From positions 4,027,219 through 4,091,218 of the forward strand of contig RQOL01000828.1 in assembly GCA_013076295.1 (NCBI GenBank): a stretch of 64,000 bases of DNA, read 5' to 3'. The position numbers and the translations under genes were made by a program. Below the pieces are notes generated by a model, which was not told the origin of the DNA, ran no database searches, and saw only the letters and a program-made list of their open reading frames with translations. The DNA is from Sanderia malayensis. Lineage: Eukaryota > Cnidaria > Scyphozoa > Semaeostomeae > Pelagiidae. How positions within the stretch are numbered: position 1 is the first letter of the stretch; every line of letters begins with the position of its first letter. Positions 36,386 through 46,318 of this stretch are shown one piece after another.

Positions 36386-36732
36386 CGTTCTATTGCAACG
36401 AACTGCTCATATCGTGCGAACATGCAGCTGAGTGGCTGGTTTGAGGGTCGACCATCGACGGTACACTTGGCGGTAGACGTAACGTACTTGGAAATGATAG
36501 ATACAATAGAGTGAAAAGAGAAAGTTATCCCAGTGAAGAAACATAATACAAAAGCAAAGACAGATGGAGGACCCCCAATCCCAGCCACTCAGAGCTGACA
36601 GCACGAATGCCGCGCATTAAGGCCCTTAGTTAGGCCCCCAAGTGACTGAGCCGGAGAGAGTGAAATGAAAATAGATGGTAGCGAGTACAGATGAGAAAAG
36701 AGACAGCTAAAAGGACAAACATCGAAATCAAA
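36386..36732. repeat. about 350-bp direct repeat, copy 2
   Basis: Second copy of the 34,438-34,795 repeat, same orientation, about 1.95 kb apart, lying between the 520-bp duplication and the 103-bp satellite. Confidence 0.85.
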
Positions 36733-36759
36733 GAAATCTCAAGATCCCTGAGGCAACGA

Positions 36760-38600
36760 TTAGGGCAACAAGCCATGGCAACAATCATGGCAATGAACAT
36801 CGAAATGCAAAAACATGATCATCTCATACATTTTGAACATCGCGATTTACACATCGCATTATCAGGGGAACAAAATCAAAATTCGAGAAACATGCTCTTC
36901 TGATACATCGTAAAACGCCGTGATAGAAACACAAGATCATCTTGGCAATTACACCTCGCAATATCGGGGTAACGAAATCGATAAGCGATAGCATGATCAT
37001 TTCATAAAGCATAAAACATCGCGGTACGAACACATGATCATCATAGAAAATTTTACATCGCAATAGCGGGGTGCGAAATCGATATGCAATAACATGATCA
37101 TCTCATAAAACATAAACATCGCGATACGAAACACATGATCCTCATAGAACAATTACACATCGCAATACCAGGGTGACGCAAATCAAAACGCGATAACATG
37201 ATAATCTCATAAGATATACACATCGCGGTACAAAACACATGATCATCATAGAACAATTACACATCGCAATACCAGGGTAACGAAATCGAAACGCGATAAC
37301 CTGATCATCTCATAAGATATAAACATCGCGATACAAAACACATGATCATCATAGAACAATTACACATCGCAATCCAGGGTAACGAAATCTAAACGCGATA
37401 ACATGATCATCTCATAAGATATGAACATCGCGATACAAGCACATGATCATCACAGAACGATTACACATCGCATTATCAAGGTAACGAAATCGATATGCGA
37501 TAACGTGATCATCTCATAAAATATAAACATCGCGATACGAAACACATGATCATCATAGAAAAATTACACATCGCAATATCAGGGTAACGAAATCGATATG
37601 CGATAACATGATCATCTCATGGACCATAAAACATCGCGATACAAACACATGATCATCATAGAAAAATTACACATCGCACTATCAGGGTAACGAAAATCGA
37701 TATGCGATAACATGATCATCTCATGGACCATAAAACATCGCGATCCAAACACATGATCATCATAGAAAAATTACACATCGCCATATCAGGGTAACGAAAT
37801 CGATATGCGATAACATGATCATCTCATGGACCATAAAACATCGCGATCCAAACACATGATCATCATAGAAAAATTACACATCGCAAATATCAGGGTAACG
37901 AAATCGATATGCGATAACATGATCATCTCATGGACCATAAAACATCGCGATACAAACACATGATCATCATAGAAAAATTACACATCGCACTATCAGGGTA
38001 ACGAAAATCGATATGCGATAACATGATCATCTCATGGACCATAAAACATCGCGATCCAAACACATGATCATCATAGAAAAATTACACATCGCACTATCAG
38101 GGTAACGAAATCGATATGCGATAACATGATCATCTCATGGGCCATAAAACATCGCGATCCAAACACATGATCATCATAGAAAAATTACACATCGCAAATA
38201 TCAGGGTAACGAAATCGATATGCGATAACATGATCATCTCATGGACCATAAAACATCGCGATCCAAACACATGATCATCATAGAAAAGTTACACATCGCA
38301 CTATCAGGGTAACGAAATCGATATGCGATAACATGATCATCTCATAAAACATAAACATCGCGATACAAACACATGATCATCATAGAAGGATTACACATCG
38401 CAATATCAGGGTAACGAAATCGATATGCGATAACATGATCATCTCATGGACCATAAAATATCGCGAATACAAACACATGATCATCACAGAAATTTTTACA
38501 TCGCAATATCGGGGAAACGAAACCGATATGCGATAACATAATCATCTCATGAAGCATAAAACAACGCGATACACATACATGAAGATTTTTGAAGTTGCAC
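36760..38600. repeat. 103-bp satellite with paired ATGATCAT palindromes
   Basis: About 16-17 tandem units of roughly 103 bp, most uniform between 37,080 and 38,500. Each unit contains two half-modules: ACATGATCATCTCAT with TAAAACATCGCGATACAAAC, and ACATGATCATCATAG with TTACACATCGCA, CAGGGTAACGAAATCGATAT and GCGATA. The 8-bp palindrome ATGATCAT therefore recurs about every 50 bp, and ATCGCGAT and ATCGAT are also self-complementary. Variants GGACCATAAAA and AAACATAAAC alternate in blocks, suggesting local amplification. Confidence 0.9.
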
Positions 38601-39181
38601 ATCGCAATAACCGACGGAAAGTAACGGCTGGGGGAGTAACAACCTTTAAATTTTAGCGAGTACAACGGAAAAGATCCTAGTGTGTAGAAGGCTAAGCTTT
38701 TGGCAGTCCCAAGGGAAGCGATGCTGGAGAGGAATGATGGCAAATGCAATAGACGGCATAACGAGATCAAAACGAAAGGTGAAAACTTACAATGGCTTGT
38801 AAAAGAAAGTAGCGTAAAAGAATGTTAGGCGCACGGGGGAATAAAGAATAAAATACGCAAAGCAGAACACGCACAGGAATATCCGGAGAGACGTTATGAC
38901 AGAGAACACAAAAAACCTCGGTAAAAATGAAAAGGTAAACAGAAGGAAAAGGGCCTACTCCGAAAAAATCACTTCTGATGCGAGACAAGAAATTAGGGGA
39001 AGACTAAAGGAATTACGAAAAAAAACACGGGGACAAAGAAAAACTTAACTTATGCAGGACTGACCTCGCGAGACAAATTGGGAAAAACTTATAGCGAATC
39101 GAGGCGACAACGGGCATGGGTCTCGGGGTAAAATGAAAAAAGCAAACTCACAGAAATATCTTGACGGGCGGCGACACAGGT

Positions 39182-39475
39182 TCAGCAAGCTTGTCTGCAC
39201 TTTGCGCTGGGGCACATGGTCTGAGAAAACGACAGCTGGAGGAGAACATGTGAGCGGCAAACACTGGTAGAAGAGGTAACAGCAGCCTGACCAGACGAAA
39301 CCGTGATGTCTTGTCCTGAGAGGGCGTGGAAAGAAGCACCGACTTCAATTACCAACGTGGCTGGAACCCACAGACTGGATGAGGAGGCTGTAGAGGGAAC
39401 TGCTTCAATACTTAACTGCCTAACAAGGGCACGAATGGCCTCAGCGAAGGGTTGACTCGGTCGTGGAGACGACAT
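39182..39475 (-). CDS. hypothetical 97-codon frame at right end of the 7.1-kb element
   Basis: Starts MSSPRPSQPFAEAIRALVRQ with a good ATG context and continues with a Ser/Ala/Val-rich segment (VPSTASSSSLWVPATLVIEV). A GTGAGT donor lies further downstream in another frame, so a spliced product reading into the element is conceivable. No homology recognised. It sits 225 bp inside the element border and points inward, the position expected for a transposon gene's first exon. Could equally be chance. Confidence 0.3.
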   Translation of the reverse strand: MSSPRPSQPFAEAIRALVRQLSIEAVPSTASSSSLWVPATLVIEVGASFHALSGQDITVSSGQAAVTSSTSVCRSHVLLQLSFSQTMCPSAKCRQAC

Positions 39476-39703
39476 GCTGATGAATTTTTGGCAGCGACGG
39501 TGTCAGACGATGAAAGACGAAACTTAGACCACCAAATTCTCTGACTTGGTGCGTATTTGTTAGAGAACTGTGATAACCACGAGGAACCAATATATATGCC
39601 CTTATTCCCCTCTGGGAGATAGAAATATCCCGGATACTACTAGTAAAAATGCATAAATTATCTTATCCTGGTCACGTGTCAGAATATATCACAGTGAGGA
39701 TAG

Positions 39704-40035
39704 CATTATGTCATGTATACTCCTGCGCAGTAGTCTATATACGGCACTGCGCATGCACACCCACCTTTACGGCCTCTAGCCCTAACCCTAACCCCAACCC
39801 TAATCCTAACCCTAACCGATGCACCATACACTGTCAGTAGCATTACGTCATGTATACTCCTGTGCAGTAGTCTATATACGGCACTGCGCATACACGCCCA
39901 CCTTTAGGGCACTCTAACCCAACCCTAACCCTAACTCTAATCCTAACCCTAATCCGAACTGATACACCGATACTGTCAGTAGTATTACGTCATGCATACT
40001 CCTGCGTAGCCCCTATAGGCCCGCACTGCCCATAA
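39704..40035. repeat. telomere-like composite satellite, right block
   Basis: Continuation of the array split by the two elements: units at 39,704-39,840 and 39,841-39,982, then a decaying partial unit. The same internal order is present (CATTAYGTCATG, ACTCCTG, GGCACTGCGCAT, CCCTAA runs, CTGTCAGTAG). Confidence 0.9.
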
Positions 40036-40091
40036 ACGGCCACGTTGGGGACATTTAATTTACAAATTGATCAAAACACAAATTAAATGCT

Positions 40092-40175
40092 CTTGTCAGG
40101 TTTTGAACCAGTCACCTCAAGTTTGGTATGCAGGTAAGTTACCAGTACTCTACAGTAGTGCTTCCTAGCAGTAGG
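40092..40175 (-). repeat. tRNA-derived SINE-like sequence
   Basis: On the minus strand CTGTAGAGTACTGG (box A-like), TACCTGCATACCAAACTTGA (anticodon-arm-like) and GACTGGTTCAAAACC (box B-like) occur in tRNA order and spacing. Stem pairing is imperfect, so this is a tRNA-derived repeat or decayed tRNA rather than a functional tRNA gene. Confidence 0.45.
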
Positions 40176-40261
40176 GAATAGCATAAGGTCAAAGAAATCA
40201 ATGCACCCTACATACATGCGTCATAAGACTCAAATGGTGAGCACGAAATCCCACCCATTGC

Positions 40262-40684
40262 CAGTGCTTCCACAAGTGAAAACAAGGTTTTCCTTAAACG
40301 AGGCTGAATTTTCTCAAAATTTCCTCAGATTTCCTTAAAAGTCCCTGGAGACACAATAGCGCCCCCTTTGATGGATTTTCCGGAAGTGATTTCCTGAACA
40401 AAAAGAGCCGGTCATTAAATGCCCAACAATATAAATAACACGAAGGTGTGTAGCAAGTAACAAGGGAAGTAAATAAGGGATTACGACAATGATTCATGGT
40501 GTCAAATAAGCTCAAAGGCACCCTTCCAACAACCAAAACAACGTGAAATCAAGATATATCACAATAAATGATAAAGTTCAAGATTTCCTCAAAATTTCCC
40601 TAAAATATATATTTCCTTAAAAATTTCCTTAAACGGGCCAAATTTCCTCAGTTTGAGGAAATTTCCTTAAAAGTGGAAGCACTG
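40262..40684. mobile_element. 423-bp hAT-like non-autonomous element
   Basis: Perfect 12-bp terminal inverted repeats (CAGTGCTTCCAC / GTGGAAGCACTG) flanked by a perfect 8-bp direct duplication CCCATTGC (40,254-40,261 and 40,685-40,692). Eight-base duplications and CAGTG-type ends are hallmarks of hAT transposons. The interior is TTTCCTTAAA-rich without coding capacity. A related unoccupied site is visible in inverse orientation at about 42,150-42,175, where the flanking sequence runs through one copy of GCAATGGG. Confidence 0.88.
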
Positions 40685-40692
40685 CCCATTGC

Positions 40693-41538
40693 AGTGAGGT
40701 GATGCGAGCCTCCTGTGCAATGCCCTCGTGTTCTTGCCATCGGTTATCGGATTGTAAGATTGACGATAATGAGAAATCATCGGAACGGAATTCGAAAGAG
40801 TTTCGTCTCGTCTCATGTTTCCTTCCCTTTCCGTAATCTGTAATGGCTGAATTTTGAAGTTTTCTTTGAAAGTAAAATCAGAACGTTCCAAGAATTTACT
40901 TTGGTTCCAAGCCAAACTATTCGTAATTCATAACTATGATTTCATTGAGGACCACATGTATTGCATGCTGGAGACAGTATTTACTTGTTCAATGTATAAA
41001 CAGTATTTCAAGTCAATGTTTGCCAGTCACAGAAACTTAGGCCAAAAAATATTAGTCTCAGAATGAATCGTCGGATCGACTTCCTTTGTATAAGGAAGTA
41101 CTTACTTTTATAACAAAGTAGTATCGAATCGTCAAAGTTATTCAAGTTCAGTGCTGGATTTCTGAAAACATGAAAGCTGAAAACTATGAAACTTAAAATT
41201 GGAGGGAGAAATTGCCGTGATAAAAATTGATTATGAATAATAATCAGTTTGCCCTGAATGTAAAATAAACAATTTACGTACAAAACATGATCATCCCATC
41301 CCACAACTGAATTTTCGATGGTTCCACTGGTGTGGTGGTACACTTTTAAAATTTGAAAAGAGAATACATACCCAGATTAGTGTAATTCTAATAAATAAAT
41401 TCTAAATAATGTATTTTTTATTGATCTTGTGCAACTTAATGAATAATATTCATATGCAATAGGTCCGTTGAAATTCACCAGTTAGGTCGAAACTTCTGCT
41501 GCCACTGAATTTTGTCATAATTTTTGCTGGAACAACGA
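40693..41538. other. non-coding stretch between two small transposons
   Basis: AT-rich sequence. The first 45 bp are an inverted partial copy of 42,120-42,160. Nothing else recognised. Confidence 0.5.
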
Positions 41539-41865
41539 TTACACTCTTTTTTTATAAGAACATACATTATAAGAACACTGAGGCTCGATTTCTCAAAAAA
41601 ATAAGAACAAGTTTAGAACATGCTCAGCCTCGGATGAGAAATTAAAAAAGAAACAAAAAGTGATTTTTGAATTTTTTCACTTCAATAAAACAAAACCATG
41701 CAATTCCTAAACAAAAGTTATTCTAAGACAACGTGTTCTGGTCTAACATCACTGCAAAAATAAAATAAGAACACTTTTGAGAACATTCGAGCCTCAAGTT
41801 ATGAAAAAATTAAGAAGATCGAGCCTCGGCAAAAATTATCTGGTTCTTATAAAAAATGAGTGTAA
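41539..41865. mobile_element. about 325-bp inverted-repeat element flanked by TA (Tc1/mariner-like)
   Basis: The left end CACTCTTTTTTTATAAGAAC and the right end GTTCTTATAAAAAATGAGTG are inverted copies. TA stands outside each end, as expected for Tc1/mariner-type insertion. Inside, GAGGCTCGAT and its complement recur several times, close to each end. No coding capacity. Assignment rests on ends and TA only. Confidence 0.65.
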
Positions 41866-42194
41866 ACCACAAAATTGATCAAACTTCCCTGAAAAACTGT
41901 TCTCGTGGGCTTTCATGTTTTGCAAGTTTCGAAATTTCAAAGTTTTTTGCTGCTCTTGTTTTTACCTGAGCATGAGGGATGAAACAATTGTTATCCTAAT
42001 TGAGGGATACAAAGCGGACTCGAAACATCAGTGCAGGACATTTCTAACAAGGCAACCGAGCGAGTGGTTCCGACGACCCGACGATCTCCACATCATTCGT
42101 TCGTTTGTTCGTTACTCGGTGCATGTTGAATGCGCAGGAGGCTCGCAACACCTCACTGCAATGGGTGGGATTTCGTGCTCACCGACTCAAATAG

Positions 42195-43426
42195 TAGACT
42201 CACTACATTGCGTCCCTGTGCCTCGCTCGTTTTTACTCGCTCGTTTGAGGGACTTATGGACTTTCAGGTCAAAAACTGTCCAAAAATCTCCTCTCCCGAC
42301 AAATTTTTGTCGGCTCAATCAGATTGCAGCATTTGGCTTTTAAACAATGGCTATTGTTCTTTCTGACCAATCACGTTCAACCCCAACTTAGGCCATGTAA
42401 GATAAGGTTTAACTCGATATTTTACGGACCAATCTGGACTATAAGAAGTGGCGTGGCGTCAATTTTTAATTTAATGGCGGGAAAATGCCGAAGCTGTGAG
42501 AAAATTTAAAATGGATATAAACTCAATAAATTTTCGTGCTTTTCCGAGAAATATTTACAAAAAAGTCCTCACCAATTCCTTGTTTTTGTATATGGGTCTT
42601 GCACAAGTTAAGGTAAAAGCTGCTTTTCGTTTGAGAATTACATTTCATCAGGACTTGTTGTATTTACGATTATGAAAAACAACACGCGTGTATTCACCAC
42701 CAATTAAGAAAGCAAAAAGCATTTCATGTATTATTACATATAAAACTACATACTAATAATCTCATTATCAAGAAAAATTGTTCTATAGTCAAATTTAAAA
42801 ATTATTTTCTCTAAATAATTCAAAGTAAATATTGAGTATATCAAAGTTTCTTCTTCCAATTCAGTATAACCAAAAGTAAAGTCAGAAATTATGGTTCATT
42901 GAAGCGTGTTAATTTATTGATAAATACTAGCCCTTCGTCCTTCAGCTGATCATGCATCTGGGATTTAATCTGTGAATGTAACAATGAAAATAATTACTTT
43001 TCATTGTTCATAAAATAACCCAAAAAAATGAATTTGTCGGTTCGTCAAAGGCCTAAACATGTTTATCAAATCAAACATGTAATCAAGTTTAACAACCGTT
43101 GGTAATTTGCAAAATCCAACAAGAACTAAATTGGAAACTAAAAATGAAACTTACCTGTTTCTATACTTTCAAGTAAAAATCCTTGGATATGCAACCAGTT
43201 GCATCTTTCGTTTCAAATAAAATGAAAACTTGTTCAACAGCTCAGAGGCGGCAACACAAAATATTGAAATTTTTGAGTCCTCCCGGCACTTTCCAAGTTT
43301 TAATCTTGTAGCATTACATGAGAGCGAGGCTTTAATTTTTTAGACAGTTTTTGAACAGTAAGTCCATAAGTCCCTTGTGTTGAGCGAGTTGCGAGCGAAG
43401 CACAGGGACGCAATGTAATGAGTCTA
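42195..43426. mobile_element. 1.23-kb inverted-repeat element with 9-bp target duplication
   Basis: Ends TAGACTCA / TGAGTCTA; terminal inverted repeats of about 95 bp share TACATTGCGTCCCTGTGC, CGCTCG, GGGACTTATGGACTT and CAAAAACTGTC. CTCAAATAG lies directly outside both ends (42,186-42,194; 43,427-43,435). Long inverted repeats and a 9-bp duplication fit a Mutator-like (MULE) non-autonomous element; if the duplication is read as 8 bp, hAT is the alternative. The interior is AT-rich with no transposase. Confidence 0.8.
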
Positions 43427-43654
43427 CTCAAATAGCTTTTTAAAGCCGCAGCCTCAGTCTGACAACGAGACTGGTGTTTCTTAGCAACTCAATCTGATAT
43501 GTTCTCTTGGTGACAATGAACATGTTTTGTTTTTCATCTTTTGATATTGGCTAGATTTCACAGCTTGCTATTTTCAGAGTACAAATTTACACAAACTGTT
43601 CAACATCAGGAAAGTAATCACTCACACGTTAAGTTCCTTTGAAACGTTTTTTAA

Positions 43655-45599
43655 ATGGAGATTACAAAAGAAGCTACTATCGGTCCTAATTCATGGAAGC
43701 AGTCTAGCATCCGAAATATCCGTCTATCTCAGACAGTTGCACAAAGAAGTGATAAATTCAACGACTTAGGAAGACAGCTGGACCCTCTTCCGTCCCTCCG
43801 AGATAGCTGTATTCAACAGAGCAATGCTCAAATTCACGGATATGTTAGGGAAACTCGTGTCACAGTCATCAGTCTCAAAGACAGTTTGCTAGAAACTGAA
43901 GAAGAGATCAAATCGTTGTTGAGAGGCAAAGAAAATCTAGAAAAAGCGTTGGAACACATTAGGAAAGACATTTTGTTAAACCAGCAGTCTGCTATGCGAA
44001 GAAATGCAAGACCAATTCGAGAAAGAGTAAACAATTATTTCATTTTTATGTAATTTTATTAATTTTTATAGAGAGATCGTGGCAAGACAACATTGCCATA
44101 TCCACTCGGGATTATTGTTTAAAATCCGTTTCTAGGAAGCCGATGGAGCAGACGATCTTCTGGCTGCTGAGAAGGAGCATTTTTTGAAGCTGAAGAGAAT
44201 CCTAGAGGCCCAGTTGAGATCAGTGCAAAAGCAATTGCAAGTCCTTGACAATGCAAGAAAACGACTCAAGGCTGTAATCTCTGAAAGAAGCAGAGTGTTA
44301 GACCTGATATGCCATGCTGTACCCTCGGTTCGCTCTTCATCAAGTACACGAATGCGGGATGCCCAGGCTAGTGGAATAGGGTTGTCCCTGGAAAATCCCT
44401 TGGGTTTTGGAACAGACCCTCTTGGTCCAAACACGCCAGAGGTTTCGGAAGCTATTGCACTAGCCAGTGATGCACGTCAAAGGTCTGTTGTTTTGAGAAA
44501 AGAAGTCATTGAAGCCATTAATCAAACTACTAAACTTTTGAAGGCTGCTCACAGAAGTGTCAATGATGGATTAACAAAGAAGATCTCAGAAACTGTCACA
44601 ATAAAGGTTAGTATTTTGATAAAACATGTTTTGAATTTTGAAAGACCCACGCACAAGATACTATCTATTACTGTAACTGATTTATTCAGTTTCTTTAGAA
44701 GTTTGTCTGTACTTTTTGAACTCAAATACAAACTTATCTAATGCATGCAGCAGAATTTCTGAGACGCTTTCTGATGAAAGTATTTTCAATTTTAGCAACA
44801 TCTTCAGATGGCTCAAGGTGATATCAGGGTGGCTCGTCACCGTGGGGAAAGATGGCATTATGCCACTGATGTTGCTCGTGGCTACACTCTGGTAAGATTT
44901 GCTTATATCTAATCCAACCTTAATATTCAGTTTTCAGGAGATACTATTCTCTTTTATCCAAGTTTTGCTTTAATTTAATCTAATCCAGGGAGTAATTACA
45001 GAACTAAATTTTTCTGACTAAGCAAAGGAAGATGTAGATTATGGAAAAACGAGCTATGGGTTATATTTCTATATATATATATTTCTAAGCGTTTATAATG
45101 GCCTTTTGATTAATTCAAGCCTCAAAAGTCAGTTTGAATACATCCTAAGAAGCTCCTGTTTATTAACAAGCGAGATTGCTATTGTCCCTGTTGCAATTGC
45201 TTCAATTGTAATCATGTGCAATATAATAATTGCATGTATATTATATTAGTGACCAGTTTTTGCCGAATGAGCCAGTTGATATCATTTTTTCTACAGGGCC
45301 CTGTGTCATCTAAAGATTTAACAACAAGAGAAAAACTGGATCGACCAACTGTTGCCATCTACCAACGCCACCCTGGTACTCAGCTCCCTGAGGCACAACA
45401 GATTATCACTGGTAACCATGGACTGAAAGAATCGTTGGATGCAATTGGCAGAAACATCTCCCTTCTGAAGCTAACCCAAAAGCGCTTGCAGAGAGATGTC
45501 TCTGATAAAACACGTGGTACTGATGTAGATTCAAGTGCTGTGCGTCTTCGAAGAAGACGCTCTGACCATCGTTGGGTAATTGGTGGAGTTGGCTGCTGA
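43655..45599 (+). CDS. TEKTL1: tektin-like protein, TEKTL1/CCDC105-type
   Basis: Four exons: 43655-44026, 44136-44606, 44796-44891, 45297-45599, in phase throughout, 413 residues. The protein is largely helical. Features typical of the tektin fold are [19 protein letters not shown] with RPIRERV after it, a central [19 protein letters not shown] helix, and a C-terminal block [20 protein letters not shown] followed by [20 protein letters not shown]. The classic tektin RPNVELCRD signature is replaced by the LDRP-VAIYQRH form, as I recall for CCDC105/TEKTL1. Tektins and tektin-like proteins line the lumen of doublet microtubules in cilia and sperm flagella. The start is the first ATG of a clean exon. 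The family name is firm as tektin-like, less so at paralogue level. Confidence 0.8.
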
Positions 45600-46318
45600 G
45601 GTTTCAACAGTAAAGCTAATACATAACGAATTATGTCAAGTACAGTATAAAGCAAGTAATTTTGGAAAATTTTTATCAAACAATTTAAGTTATATTTGTT
45701 GTTTTGTTTGACTTAGTTTTATCATTGAAGGTGTGTGGATTCTACCAATCTAATAATGTAGCTCATACAGTTATGCACTATTTATATCAGCATTAATTTG
45801 CTACTTTCTATCTTATTTGCCTCTCTTTATCTATTTAGATGTTTTCTGGGGACATTAGGAGGGGGCTGTACTCCCCTCCCACAAAACACCCCCCACCATC
45901 CTTTTAAGAGATTTGTCATAGCTTTCCAACAGAAATGAAAGGAAAAATTGTCACTTAATTGTAGAAAACAGCACTTTTATTTTTCATCTGTTTTATCTGG
46001 TAATAATTTAGCGAACTTTAACTGACTGATTAATTTAAAATCTGCGTAATGATCAAAGTTGGTTGATGTACAATACTTCTTCGATATAATTGTGATGTTA
46101 TGATGACGTAATTTGTCAAACCGACCCAGACCCCCGCTCGGTCAGGTCGCACGTAACGTGAACGTCACACCATTCTGCCTGATCAGCTTTTTTTCTGCAT
46201 GGGAGGATCAAACCCCATCCAATAATGGGGAAGTAGTTTTCTGATTTATATATTACTAACCCCACCACAGTTTTGATCCAGACCAACACTTATTTGGACA
46301 GCTAAATTCTTCGCAGAC
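45600..46318. other. intergenic, tektin-like gene to dynamin
   Basis: About 720 bp between two genes on the same strand, holding the tektin-like 3' UTR and the dynamin promoter. A C-rich run (CCCTCCCACAAAACACCCCC) lies near 45,877. No further feature. Confidence 0.6.

Larger units (their letters stand above)
32609..39700. mobile_element. 7.1-kb repeat-filled transposon-like element
   Basis: The ends are shared with the 317-bp neighbour (TACTCTATTCTCACTG start, CAGTGAGGA end), and TAG stands at both borders (32,606-32,608, 39,701-39,703). The telomere-like array resumes in phase right after it, so it inserted into that array. Internally it holds minus-strand short frames at 33,093-34,103, a 350-bp direct repeat, a 520-bp tandem duplication, a large 103-bp satellite, and a 97-codon minus-strand frame near the right end (39,182-39,475, starting MSSPRPSQPFAEAIRALV). 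I recognise no transposase, integrase, reverse transcriptase or helicase. It is either a non-autonomous large element or one whose enzyme I cannot identify. The superfamily is unassigned. Confidence 0.7.

Noticed and set aside
36760..38600. CRISPR-like array
   Set aside because: Repeats are contiguous satellite units without unique spacers, in an animal genome.
31769..40035. Chromosome end
   Set aside because: CCCTAA runs are short, degenerate and followed by ordinary genes on both sides, so this is interstitial.
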